A stretch of 64,000 nucleotides of DNA from Symsagittifera roscoffensis (taxonomy: Eukaryota; Xenacoelomorpha; Acoela; Convolutidae): contig NC_087067.1 of the NCBI RefSeq assembly GCF_963678635.1, positions 38,845,682 to 38,909,681 on the forward strand, written 5' to 3'. The notes under the pieces were generated by a model. The model made no database searches. It was not told the origin of the DNA and worked only from the letters and a program-made list of their open reading frames with translations. The translations under genes and the position numbers were made by a program. Positions 25,051 to 36,800 of this stretch are shown piece by piece. The first letter of the stretch is position 1. Each line of letters opens with the position of its first letter.

Positions 25051-25140
25051 TTTCAAGTTGAAGCAAAGGTAACAGAATTTGGAAGGAACTAATGAAATCA
25101 AGTAAACGACAAAAACAGTAGATTTCTTGAGAAATTGTTT
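25051..25140 (+). repeat. 90-bp direct repeat, copy 2
   Basis: Second copy of the 24391-24480 sequence, ending 24 bp before the left LTR of the retrotransposon. Confidence 0.95.
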
Positions 25141-25164
25141 ATATTGGTTATCTGAGAGATTGGT

Positions 25165-25806
25165 TATATGGTAAGTTTCTACTTTGTCGTATGTCGTCTC
25201 TGGTTCGAGGTCTTCTTCCAATTCCGGGTAGTTCTCTTATCGTTCGGAATATTGGCTTTGATCTATTGAGTCGTAGAGACATTTCGATTAAATTATTGTC
25301 GTGTAACATTTTAAAAATGTTTTGTCTAATTTCTAATCTATTTTTGGTTAATTCTAAGCTATTAAGGTCTTGTTCGAGACTTATGGTCGCACCAGATGAG
25401 TTAGGACCGAAGTGTATAACTCATAGAGTAATTTCGGATAGGGTACACCGTCTGCTCGTCACGCTATCTTATTTTCGGCCGGATAGATTCGTGCAACTTC
25501 TTAGTCTAATACCAATCCTAATCTTACTCTTATACTATCTAGTCTCAGGTTGTTTAACTAGTCTCTGCTAGGCTCAATAGATCTAGGGTATACTGGTTTA
25601 TTGCGGCTGCTGAAGTCTTCTTGGAGAGTCAACTAATTTCTAAGTTAAATTCAAATCTCTCTGGTGCTGAAATTACAAGTAATTTCAGCACTTACAAATA
25701 AGTGGATTGTTAGTCAGATGGATCATGATTGGTTAATATTAAATACTTTACATTGGTAAAATATCTAATTTATCCAATCATAAAATGTAGTTTAGATCAG
25801 GTTCCA
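25165..25806 (-). repeat. LTR (3' LTR in element orientation)
   Basis: In element orientation it starts TGGAACCTGATC and ends CTTACCATATA; the classical TG...CA limits would end it at 25169. It looks identical to 43576-44217 at constant offset with no gaps. It contains a perfect 13-bp-stem hairpin at 25664-25691. Confidence 0.95.
25664..25691. promoter_or_regulatory. Perfect hairpin inside the LTR
   Basis: GTGCTGAAATTAC, loop AA, GTAATTTCAGCAC: a 13-bp stem with a 2-nt loop, present in both LTRs (also 44075-44102). Could be a dyad binding site or an RNA hairpin; its function is unknown. Confidence 0.8.
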
Positions 25807-25815
25807 CCCATCCGG
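25807..25815 (-). promoter_or_regulatory. Candidate polypurine tract
   Basis: In element orientation CCGGATGGG lies directly before the TGGAACC start of the 3' LTR, the position of a plus-strand primer. It is short and not purely purine, so confidence is modest. Confidence 0.4.
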
Positions 25816-27404
25816 GTTTTACAGAGTTTTTTTAGAATAGTCTTTCTGTAATTCAAAGGATGTATGATGGACGTTGGTATTTGGCGAACATCATATTTCT
25901 TCTGGGTTCTCTTGTTAGAGAAGTTCCAGGTTCAATCGTTGTGTCTTCTCATGACAACGACTGGGTTTTCGCAACAAACTCAAATCTGATTTCAGAATGG
26001 TTGGCTATGTCAGGTTTTTCTGTTTCATTGATGAGAACTTCTTTGTGTTTGATCTTGTCTGGGAATGGCGTGGAGATTGTGCGTGGAGGGGATGCCTGGT
26101 TACTCGGATCTGTATGTATACTTGAACATCGAGGTGGTCATTGGTCTAGTTCAATGAAGTCCTTTTCTGCGAAGTCAAGTCGTACTCTAAATCCTTTGAG
26201 TTGTGTTTGTGAGCGGCATATCGATTGTGGTTGGCCATTCTTTTTCGAGTGTAGTGGGGTCGTTTTGTCTTTGGATGTTCGTCCTTGGTGTTGTATGCTG
26301 ATCTATATATTGCATAATATAATTTACATTTTATAAAACTTTTATTAGTTTAATGTTTTTTAATTATGATTTTGGTTAGTTGTTTTCACAAAAGCTTTTT
26401 GTTTTAGTTCAGTTATTTTGAAGAGTTACTCACTCTTGAGTTGCTCTTATTAAAAATAGGAGTGTGTGTCACAAAGCGTGGATGTAGCGCGGTGGGTTAG
26501 GCCGGCTATAGAGCATGCTCAGGACGTCCTCTTCTGGTGGGTTAGGCCAGGAGTGGGAGTATGATTGTATGCGGTTTTTGTGAGAGGTCCTGTTATGTGA
26601 CAACGTTTTATGTTGGGTTTGTTGTGGTTTTTCTTATGTTTTGTTGGTTGTGTCCTTTTTCAAAAATCAAATTGTTTGTGGTATGGGTTTGTCTTTCGAC
26701 TTTTTTGTGTTTTATTATTTCTTTCTTAGACTTTATAATAGTCTTCAAAAGAATAAATTATCCAGTTTTAAACTGGGTTAATCCGGTTTGGGTACCGTTG
26801 GTTTCCTTTTCTTAGTCATGCTGTTATTCTATGATTTGTGGTGTTTAGTAAGCTGCGTTGGTTAGTGTTGTTTAGTATATAATTCCTTTCCAACCGGGTT
26901 AAAGGAAAGTTTGAAACTTGTTATCGTGTGTTAGAGTTGTTGAGTGTGAAAGCTTGAAACTGAAATTCATTATTTAAACAATTCTTCGTGGGCGAGCTGT
27001 GCGAGTTTGGATAGAATTCTTGTGCGAGTGAATGAAAATATCAAAAGGTTAGTACTGCATTTGCGTTTTATTAATTTACTACATAGAAATTCAAATTTTA
27101 CTGCTATTTGTTGGGAAAAATTAAGTTACAAATTTTCATCATAATTAGATTTACTGCTTGTGGGGAAAAAAATTTATAAATTAAATTACTGCATTGGTAT
27201 TATGTTTATTTAATTGTTGGTGCAAAAAATTAATAGAGTCTTAAACAGTTTTGAAGAAGTTTTCTATTTTTTATTTTTCTTTTGTGAATTTTTCAGATGA
27301 TCGTTGGATGAAGGCTAAAATTCTAAAGAAGACATGGATAAAGAATGGTTAGTTTCTAATTTTAATTTAATTAGTTAATAATATGTATAATTCATACTTA
27401 CCTG
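25816..27404 (-). other. Long 3' region of the LTR element
   Basis: Between the last accessory ORF and the 3' LTR. The part at about 25860-26336 has higher GC and an open 158-codon frame on the plus strand, opposite to all other genes of the element; no family is recognised. The remainder (26340-27404) is T/G-rich on the plus strand with two copies of GGTGGGTTAGGCC near 26490 and 26536. Confidence 0.5.
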
Positions 27405-28415
27405 TTAGTCGTCGGGGAAGAAACCGTGGGGGAAGATGTCGTGGATGAGATCTGAAGTTGTTAGTAATTTAGCTAAGATGCGGATGATATTTTTAGTTTG
27501 AAGCAGTGGCCAAAGCAATTGAAGTGCTTTAATGGTGGTTAGTTCTTCAGTGCCAACTGCAAACTCATAAGGTGTGTTTTGGATTAGATTATATAATTTG
27601 TGATTGAATTTAGTGTTGTGGATGAATTCTAAAATGGGGATTTCTATAGGTTGAACAAATTCGTGTGGGATAAGGAAGGGTCGGGATTCTTCTGCGTTGA
27701 AGGTCTTGGTGATGGGACAAAAAATATACATTTGGGTTATGGGATCATAATTTCGAAGAATACCATGAAGGTTAGTATCTTTAATGCAATATGTGAAGTT
27801 AAGAAAGAATGGTGAGGTGTATTTGGAATTGATGAATTGAAAACGGTGGTGTGGTTGTCTGGAGGGAGTGTGTAGGTCGAAGTGATTTTGGATAAAACGA
27901 TAATATGTATATGTGTGAGTTTGTTTAGTGCGCAACATAATATCGTGTGAGCAGTGCAAATCTCTTTCATGTGGTGCAAGGAAATGAAAGGTTAGTGAAA
28001 ATATTTGGAAGCGTTCTTTAAAACTTTCGTAGGCTTGTGTGTCTGTTAGTGCTTCTGAGATGATGTGGTCAAATTTGCGATCAAAGATATTGAGTGTAAA
28101 TACATATGGTGTTTTAATGAAAAATTTTTCTGTGATTTGTGGGTTAGCGAAGCGGTCATCGTCTAAGAATTGATCTTGGTTAGTTCTTATGATGTTATGG
28201 TCGTAATATTCTAGCGTATATTCGTTAGCTCGGGGTGCAGTGTATGTTTTTAGTGATTTTTTATATCCGATGTAAGTAAATTTTCTAGGTGTTAGTGGTG
28301 TAGTGAGTCGATATAGCATGTCCTTATTTCGTTCTATATCGATGTGAGTGTTAGATAAAGGTAAGCAAAGGGGATTACTAAAATGATAATATGAGGTCCA
28401 AGGAAGGGTAGGCAT
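27405..28415 (-). CDS. LTR-element accessory ORF, 336 codons, unknown function
   Basis: The last gene of the element. The product is rich in aromatic residues, His and Asn, with no signal peptide or clear membrane helix, and ends in an acidic FFPDD. I recognise no family. It begins about 54 bp after the preceding ORF, and its frame is open somewhat upstream of the ATG. Conserved-looking blocks such as FTYIGYKKSLKTY and EFAVGTEELTTIKALQLLW suggest a folded protein and not random translation. Treated as part of a fossil element. Confidence 0.6.
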   Translation of the reverse strand: MPTLPWTSYYHFSNPLCLPLSNTHIDIERNKDMLYRLTTPLTPRKFTYIGYKKSLKTYTAPRANEYTLEYYDHNIIRTNQDQFLDDDRFANPQITEKFFIKTPYVFTLNIFDRKFDHIISEALTDTQAYESFKERFQIFSLTFHFLAPHERDLHCSHDIMLRTKQTHTYTYYRFIQNHFDLHTPSRQPHHRFQFINSKYTSPFFLNFTYCIKDTNLHGILRNYDPITQMYIFCPITKTFNAEESRPFLIPHEFVQPIEIPILEFIHNTKFNHKLYNLIQNTPYEFAVGTEELTTIKALQLLWPLLQTKNIIRILAKLLTTSDLIHDIFPHGFFPDD

Positions 28416-28468
28416 TAAAACGTGTTCGTCTACAAAGTTACGTGTTTCGTTAGTGTCGTGAGGGGTGT

Positions 28469-29200
28469 TTAAGGTGTATTAAAGGTGATAGCTAAAAATT
28501 CTTTTGTATTAGTGTGATTTGGGTGATTTATATATTCACGGGCTGTTCCTGGTTTTGCTGGGAAAGGATGGTTGGGGAACTTTCTTTTAAAAGTGCGGTA
28601 AGCTCTATTAGTGCTGAGTGAAGATTCAGTAGATGTGGATGATGGTGCTAATGATTCGGTATAAATTGAAGAGGGTGTAGGGGTAGGAGGGTTGGATGAA
28701 TCTATTGTGGATGAAATTTGGTTTATGGTGGGGGTGTCAAGGTGGTAGGGTTGTTGTTGTAATGTAATAAAATTATCTAGTTCTGGGGAGATTTGGGGTG
28801 TATCTGGAGAATTGGATGATCGGTCTGAATGAAGTGAAGAATAGGTTGGAGTGACTTGGGAAGCATAAGAGGGTGTAGAATTGGTGGGGACAGGGTTATT
28901 TGGTAGTATTGGTTGAAAAGGGGGTTGGGAAAAAATTGAGGGGTTGGTGTGAAAATTATTGGATGGAGATGGTTCAGAGTCGGCAAATTCATCGGGGGTT
29001 TCAATATTCGGGTTATTGAGTTGTGATGTGGAGTATAAAACTGAGATGTGTGAATTAGTATCGGAATTCATGCCTGATGTTACATTACTGGTTGGAAAAT
29101 CGGGTGGCGGGAAAGCAAAAAGTGGTATTATTGTAATTGGAGTAGTGAGGTTGGTTGGATGGGAATTTGAACGGTGTAGGGATCCAAGTTGTCGGCTCAT
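28469..29200 (-). CDS. LTR-element accessory ORF, 243 codons, Ser/Pro/Thr-rich
   Basis: Low-complexity product dominated by Ser, Pro, Thr and Asn, with a short basic patch near the C-terminus (RTFKRKFPNHPF). Its ATG overlaps the last codon of the envelope region as ATGA (29197-29200), a spacing typical of coupled termination-reinitiation. The function is unknown; the composition would suit a disordered adaptor or a mucin-like protein, but there is no signal peptide. Confidence 0.6.
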   Translation of the reverse strand: MSRQLGSLHRSNSHPTNLTTPITIIPLFAFPPPDFPTSNVTSGMNSDTNSHISVLYSTSQLNNPNIETPDEFADSEPSPSNNFHTNPSIFSQPPFQPILPNNPVPTNSTPSYASQVTPTYSSLHSDRSSNSPDTPQISPELDNFITLQQQPYHLDTPTINQISSTIDSSNPPTPTPSSIYTESLAPSSTSTESSLSTNRAYRTFKRKFPNHPFPAKPGTAREYINHPNHTNTKEFLAITFNTP

Positions 29201-31748
29201 CGTGGGCTAAAAAAATTATTATTTTGAGACTGAAAAGCGGTGGTATGGGGTTGTTCTATAATTTGTTCATAAGTATTTTCATCTTGTGAGTGGTGTGTCA
29301 TTATATGTTGGATGGGACTTTGTGATATGGTTGGTCTAAAATTTGGATTATGTGTTATTGCTAAATTTCGAAAATTACGTGGGACTAGGGATAGTGGATG
29401 GTTATGTGGTAGGGGTGGTAACTGTGGTGCTGTAGGCGTTGTGTCTACATTGTTATGTTCTTCGTCGTATATGTTCTGTCTTGTTGCTATTTTTGTGTTG
29501 TATTCTTTTATTTGTGCGTCTAAAAGAATTTTGTTTATTGATGTAGAAAAAGTTCCAAAAAATCCTGCAAATAGTATGCGTGCTACACTTGCTTGTCTAT
29601 TGACTTGTGTGTGTATAGCACATGTGTTATAGATTCCTTTTAAGAGTGAAAAAAGAAATCCAATAAAGTTAAACATTGCGTATAAAATAGTCAGTTTTTC
29701 TAAGATGTAGTAGGGCCATCCTAGAAAATCAAGAATTTCATTCTTGAGTGTAACAAAGCTAAAAACATTGATAGGTGATATATCTTGGGGACGGTATTTT
29801 TCACCGTTTAGATATATATAATCTTTAATGTCTTTAAAATATCCGCTATAGTCTTGCGTATAGATGTCTGCAAATCCTGCGGTTTCGGCAAGTTTGCGTA
29901 AATTTTGGTCAATTGATTGTCTTTGTATTGTGTCCATTTGTGTTAATAATTCTTGGAATTGTTGTGTTCTAATGTGATGTTGAATATCTGATTTTGAGTA
30001 TATTCCTATTGATTGTAAGTCTATATTTGGGTTTCGAGCGATAGCGCGAATGCTTTCTGGTGAAAATTTTTTGAGTGATTGCATTAATGTGGGATATGGG
30101 GTGAGAAGATAATATTTTTCTTCATCAGGGTTTAGTTGTACTACATTGTGGCTATTTTCTGATCCACATGGGACTGCGGTATCCCAGAAATAGGTTCTTC
30201 TTGAAAGTGTGTCAACGAAATGTACTTTATTCTTATAAAAGATAGGGATTCTTTTATAGCATAGTTTGTCTTCAAAAACGTATAGTGGTGATACTTTTTT
30301 GGTACAAGTATAAAACCATAAAATGTTTCCTTCGTAGTCTAAAAAATTTGATCTATTTCCTGATAGTAAATATCATGCGTAGGGTATTTTTAATACTGCT
30401 AGTGCAAGTGATTGTAATATTTGTGTTCTTTCTAATTCGCATAGTTGGTGTAGTGTTTCTAATTCAGAGAGTGACATTTCTTGAAAAATTCGGCTAATCG
30501 TGTAGTCTAATTTCATATCTAAGTGAATATCATAGTGGATAATACCGAAATATGTACTATTGATTAGTGATAGTTCTTGTAAACGTGTGCTTTGATCGTC
30601 TTGGGGCTTTAGATGTCCACCAGGTTGACCTGTATTTTTTTGAAAATGAACTGGTATGTATGATGTTCCTTCATTTGGAGGATGACTTGTGGCGTATGGG
30701 TCGACTTTTGTTTTTCCAGTGGTCATGTCGAATCCTTTTTCGTATTCAACTAGTATTTCGGAGTATTGTGTTTTGTGAAGTGGGTTTCTGTATTTACATG
30801 CAAGTTCTGTTTCTTGGTATATTTGAAAACGTGTTAATTTATTTTCTATATTGGGAATGTTTCTAAAATTAGAACTTATTCTTCGTAATGGATTTACTTG
30901 TTCATATGGTATTGATTGTATAAAATATTTTTCGTGAAATTTTATTATACGAGCGTGTATTTTTGCTACTTGAAATGTTGTACATGTGTCTTCGGGGAAC
31001 CAAACAATTGTTGCTTGTGTTCGTGTTGTAGGGTCACAACAGCCTTGATCGTTTTTACAAGGTAATCTAATTCCTTGATAGATCATTGTGTTGTCTGATA
31101 AATCGTGTGTGAGTTGTATTTTTTCGAGTTGTATTTTCCAATCAAAAAACATGATTTCTTGATATCCTTTATTTTTTGTGTCTGCTTTGCAGTTTGATGG
31201 GTCATTTATACCAATGTGTGGTATCCAGTGTTTATCGTGTATATCATAAGTTAATCTTCCGTGTGCGCCGGAAATATACTAACTTGGAAATATACTAACT
31301 TTCTATCTGTGTTTTTATTTTTTGTGATATTTAGTCGGAGTAACTCGTTTTTACAGTCTTCGGGATTTAGATGTAAAAGTCGTTCGATATTACTCTGGTA
31401 GAATGATTCATGGTCAAGTCGGTTTTTATTTCCGTTTGAGACTTGTGAACAATGTACTTTCTTTTCGGAAAATGTTGCTGTGAATTTATATCCGATAACT
31501 GTTGTTGCTCGGGCTTTTGAGTAAAGTGTTGCCATTACATTTGTAGTTTCTATGGCTTGTGGTTCTGTTTCGCATTGTGATACTTGATTTATTGCATATT
31601 TGTGTAGTGTTTTTTGTTCGTTTTCTTCACAATCGTAATGTGTTACTAATAAATCTTGTGGTCCTGTGCGGGGGGAAGGGTTTATGTTTTGATTTGAGAA
31701 TACTAGAAAAAGGAGTTGGAGAAAAATTAATAAGTTTAGAATATACAT
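29197..31748 (-). pseudogene. env-like: Envelope-like glycoprotein region of the LTR element
   Basis: The start encodes a clear leader, MYILNLLIFLQLLFLVF. A cysteine-patterned ectodomain follows, with blocks such as THYDCEENEQKTLHKY, ATTVIGYKFTATFSEK and HCSQVSNG. Near the end is a hydrophobic membrane anchor, KLTILYAMFNFIGFLFSL, and a proline-rich tail. This layout resembles envelope-like proteins of Ty3/gypsy elements in aquatic invertebrates, which I know only as a general pattern; the viral source family is uncertain. As it stands the region is broken, about two breaks. The tail ends in an ATGA overlap with the next ORF. Confidence 0.65.
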
Positions 31749-33064
31749 GTGTATGATAATCCTGAATATGGGTTATAAAATGTGATGTAACCAATTGTCT
31801 TTTTGGTGTATCTTTCGTATTTATATATTACTTCAGTTGTTATAAATGGTGGTGGTAGTGATTGAGCTGTTATATTTGGTGGGTTTAATGGATAGGGATG
31901 TTGAGTAATGTTGTTTAATTTAACTGTGATTTCAAACTTTAATTGTAAACTATTTTGTTGGAGTATTTGTATATTGTGTTCACGAATATCGTCGTGGATG
32001 TCTTGTCGATATTGTAGTCTATTGAGTGCCCAGTTGTGGAGTCGATTACTTTCTGGGTGTTGTCCAAATAATGGTGGAGGTGCTGTGAATGTATTCCAAT
32101 CTAGTCTTAAAGGAATAGTTGTTGATGATTGTTCTCGATATCTTGCGTCGAGATTATTTGGAAAATTTAAGTTAAAAGGTGTCGGTGAAATTTGGCTAAT
32201 TGATGGTGTTGATGGTAGTGATAGTGTTTCCGGTAGTGATGAGGATGTTGTATCTGAAGAAATATCTATTGGGTCATTGGTTATATTTGGTTCACCTTGT
32301 GTGAATGAATGTGTTGTCCAATATGGTAGTCGTGATGTTTGGTTTGGGGGATTGAAGGGATTTTCACGTATTTGTTCTGATGTTGGTGTTGAACCTAAGT
32401 AATCTGAGGGTAGGCTTGAGGTGCTACGTTGTGAAAGAAGTGTAGGGGTTTCTGGTAAGATACCAGTGGGGTTTTCTGGAGTGTTTTGTGATGGGGATTG
32501 AGGTATTTCAAAATGAACTCGGGGAGTTTGAAAATTTCTATTTCTTCGAGGATGTATAATTTGTCTATTTATTTCGATTGTGTTTTGGTTTTGACTAGGA
32601 TATCGTATTCTACTTAGTTCTGGTGGTAGTGTTGGGTATAGATTATATGTTGGTTCACTTAAAGGTGCTTGCCGTTGAACGGGTTCTAGTGGTTCAGATA
32701 AGCGTGCGTGTCGTTCTTCAAAAGTATATGGGTTATCTTGAAAGGAAATTCGTGTAGATGTTTGAGGATTTTGGGTAGTTGAAGGTGTTGTTGGGTTATC
32801 TTGGGATGATGTCGGTGAAGACTGACTTTGTGACTGTTGGGTAGCAATTTTTGATAGCTTTTTTGGTCTATTTTTTTAGTGAAAAAGTTTATGTTTATTA
32901 TAGTATTCTTCTAAAAAAAGAATTAGGAGAATTGTTGCTAGGGCGAATGTGATGATTGCTTTTTTTATACATTTGCATATTGTCAAGATGAGGGATGATA
33001 GAAATGTTATAAAAATTACAAATAGTAAAAAAATATCTGTTCTACTAAAAATGGTTCGTATCAT
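31736..33064 (-). other. Accessory region between pol and env: membrane peptide and Ser/Pro/Gln-rich segment
   Basis: Starts with a short strongly hydrophobic frame (IFLLFVIFITFLSSLILTI, then a second helix). It is followed by about 380 codons rich in Ser, Pro, Gln, Asn and Thr, becoming more ordered toward the end (HNWALNRLQYRQDIHDDI, then FEITVKLNNITQHPYPL). The end overlaps the envelope start by about 13 nt. How the second segment is translated is not evident. No family is recognised. Confidence 0.5.
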
Positions 33065-33880
33065 TTAGATAAGTTTTGTGAATCGTACCTGTGGATATAG
33101 TCAATAGCTTTTGAAAGTTGGAGGTATAGTTCAAATAGGGAATAGAAAATTAAAAAAATATTGCAAAAAATGATTAAGATTATTACAAAAGATTCAAAGA
33201 TATCAAAAAGAAATTATAAAAGTTTTAAGTATCGTAAAAAATTGTTTGAGGTTTGTGATAATTATAGTGACTGATTGAGAGAAGAGCATTTACGAAATGA
33301 CTTCATATCGAATATTTTTTGTTGTTTGGGGCAATTTTCAAGTGTGGTCGGATTATTTATTGGTTTTTTGACAAGTGGGTTGAGTTTTGTGAAAAATTGT
33401 TGGGGGCAATTTTTATGGTGATCGGGAGGTCTTCTTTGTCTTTATTTTCATTTGTCAAATGATTTGGGGTATTTTTGAGATTTTTATACTTTAGGCTAAT
33501 TAAAATGGTCGTTCTTTTACTTTAGGCTAATTTAACATATTTGTTTGGGGGGTATTTGAGGTCTGAGTTGGGGAAATATTGTTGATCTTTGGTTTATTAG
33601 ATAAGGGAGGGTTATGATATTATGGTGATATTTATTTTAGTTGTCAAGTTTGAATGGTTTGCTTGTTTTTGACCTGGAGGTCGGAAAGTTATAGTTATAG
33701 ATATGCCTGGAGTTTAATATCGTTCGTCTAGTTGATCTGTGTTAGAGTTAGAGAAAGTGGCGGATTGGATGAATCCTATTGGCTAATTATGAACTAGAAT
33801 CGCTGCGTGTTTGTCAGCATGTTATTTTGAAAAAAGAAAATTCAAAATGTTTCAAAGGTCTATGACTGTGAAATACAAAA
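33065..33880 (-). other. Untranslated spacer between gag-pol and the accessory region
   Basis: About 0.8 kb without an open frame of note, T/G-rich on the plus strand as in the rest of the element. It could hold a splice acceptor or promoter for the downstream genes, but I cannot identify one with confidence. A repeated ACTTTAGGCTAATT is present at about 33488 and 33519. Confidence 0.5.
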
Positions 33881-36800
33881 TTAAGGTTGTTTTTGAAATT
33901 CAACTTTCTTTAATATTTTAGATTGTGGGATGAATAATTTATAATTTTTACGTGGTTGATTTCTAAGTCGTGAAGACTCTCTATGTTCTGATTTGTCGAT
34001 TTGTTCTTGGGGTATTATTTGTTCTGTCATTTTTCTATTTTTTCTTTCTTTTTGAGATGTATTTTGATCTAGATTTTTTGTATTATTTTTTGTGGTGGTT
34101 GATTTTGTTATTTGGTTTTTGAGGTGAAAATCTTTTTGTTCCTTTGTTGTATTTTCCGTATGTGGGTCATTTTGAATAACTTTTAAACCTGTAAAAGAAT
34201 ATAATTGAGTTAGTTCGCGGAGTGCGTATTCTTTTGGATAATAAGGTAATAGGTTATTTCGGTGTTGAACGATTTCTTTTTTGTCTGAGTCGGTGATTTT
34301 ATATGTGACATCAGTGGGTTTTGCAATTATTTGGTATGGTCCTTTACGAAGGGGTTGTAGTTTTTTAGAAATTCCTTTTTGAGTATTAAAATTGGGTATT
34401 AAAACAAATGTTCCAATTTTTAAATCGGAGGCTGGTGTAAAGCGTGAATTTATTTGTTCATTAATGTTTTGCCTTTGTAACAACTTTTTTGTTACTTTTT
34501 GGTAAATTTTATTGTGTTTTTTATCTCTGATTAAAATCCATTCGGTGTGTGTACCGGAGGCTAATTTAAGAATTTGTGGGTGATGAAAATGATCTTCATC
34601 GTGTGTATGTAAAGGTAGGTTATAACAAATTGAGTCTTTATTTGGTTGACAATAACCTTGTGCGTTTTTATGAGAGTTTGCTGTAAACATTATTGGTTTG
34701 CGTGGCTTTTGGTTAAAAACCATTCCATATGGTGACATTCCTAGAGTTGTCGTGATTTGTGAATTATATGCTAAGGGAAATAGTTTTACATCTGCTGACC
34801 ATTCGGTATATCTTGTATCATTTCCATTGATGATACATCTAAGATATTCTTGTAGTGAACGGTTCATACCTTCGACTAAGCCGTTTGTCCAAGGTGCGTG
34901 TGATGTACGTGGTTTGTGTTTGATGTTATATAGATGACATAGTGTGATGATTTCATTATTGATGAATTCTGTACCGTTGTCTGTAACTAAAATTTCTGGT
35001 AGTCCGAATCTAGCTATCCAGTGTTCATAGAGTGTTGTGTAAGCGTAATAAGCGTTACAATGTGGTACTGGGTTAAGTGCTACATAATGTGTAAACGCGT
35101 CAACAATTACCATAATGTAGGAGTTTCCTTCGGATGAGGGTGAAATTGGTCCTTTTGTATCAAAGGAGATACGGTGGTTAAAGTACAAACTTTGTCCTTT
35201 AAAATCTTGTTTTTGTGCTATTTGTTTTTGATTTGGATAAGGTTTATTTAGTTGACATACTATACAATCATTGCATAGTACTTTTATCCAAATTGGTGCA
35301 TTTGGGAAATAAAAGTTTTGTATGAAATTTGAATATGTTTTCTCTGATCCAGAGTGTCCTTTAATATTTTGTGTATGTGAAATATTAAAAGCTATGAGAA
35401 TCATACTTAGAGGGAGACAGGGAACTGTAGATTCATTTAATTTGTATTCTAGAAGGTCTGTGTTTTCGTTAATTGTTGTATTATTGAATTTTCGAAAATA
35501 TCGGAGGAGTGTTTTATTTCCTAAAATAGTTGTATCTGCCTTGACGGGTTTAGTTTTATATTTGTGCCATGATTTTAGTTGTCTAATTACTGGGTCAAGA
35601 TTTTGGTATTGTTTCAATGTTGAAATTGTAATTGTTTCTGTTGGGGGGAGAAAAATGTTTTCTATTTCTAATTTAGATAAAAGAATTGTATCAAGTGGGT
35701 CATGGAGGTCAAATACTTGATTTATTGTGTATTTTGAATCGTTTGTTTGTGGTCCTGATAAATTTATTTTATCAGTTAGGTTTTCTTTTTCAATTAGTGG
35801 AAAAAGGTCTTTTTTATGCGAGTGTTGTTTTACTCTTTTTTGTTGGGTGTTATTTTTTATCCATTGTGAATATGGGATTGGTTTAAAAGTTGATGTTCCA
35901 AGTAGATCAACTTCATAGTGATTATTTTGACAATCTAAATAAAGTGGGAAGTGTTGTAGATTGTTTATCTGTGATTGTTCAACGTCAGTTTTTACTGCAT
36001 ATTTGCATTCTAGTCGGGGTGATGTTTCGTTTTTTGCAAGGTAGAATTTTATATTTTTGGGTATTTCAATTGTGGTTTTACGTGTAAGTAATTCCGGTGG
36101 CGTATTTCGACTTAATGTGTCTGGTAATGCAAGATTCTTTCCTGCTGTCCAAACTATATGTAAGTTTGGAAATTTCATTAAAATTAATTGAAATCTGTAA
36201 ACTCGGTGATTTGGGTTGGATTTTTGAGTAAAGAGAAAAATGATTGGTTTGTGATCTGTGAATAGAACTGTTGGATGTTTTGATCCAAGTATCAGAAATT
36301 CATATTCTGTAAGTGTATAGATTATGGCTGTACATTCTCTCATTAGGGTTGAGAGTCTTAGCTCTGCTTGAGTGAATAATCGAGAATTTGCTGATATAAG
36401 GTTCATTTTGTTTGTACCATTATGTGATTGTAATAACGCTGCGCCGATGCCAAAGTTCGAAGCATCGCACATTGCATAAAATGGTTGATTTGAATCTGGA
36501 ATTGTGTTTGAAATTTGTTCAGTTAAGAGTTTCTTTATTTCTTCAAATCGTGCTTGATGTTCTGTATTCCATTCAAAATTATTTTGTTGTCTAAGTATAT
36601 TATAGAATGGTCTTAGATATAATTGCATTTTATAAACATATTTGCTTAAAAAGTTTAACATTCCAAGGAATTCTTGGATTTTCTTTTTATTTGTTGGTGG
36701 TTGGAGTTTCTGAATAGCGTCAATGCGTGATTTCAATGGAGTGATTGTTTGTCTTTCTATATTATGTCCTAAGAATTTAACTCTTGTCAAAAAGAAGTGT

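Larger units (their letters stand above)
24144..25164. other. Left flank of the LTR element, non-coding
   Basis: AT-rich DNA holding a perfect 90-bp direct duplication (24391-24480 and 25051-25140). No supported gene; the small minus-strand ORFs here are shared only through that duplication. Confidence 0.5.

Noticed and set aside
26480-26560. tRNA-derived SINE (A-box-like TAGCGCGGTGG)
   Set aside because: No B box follows at the right distance, and the similarity is to a short repeated GGTGGGTTAGGCC instead.
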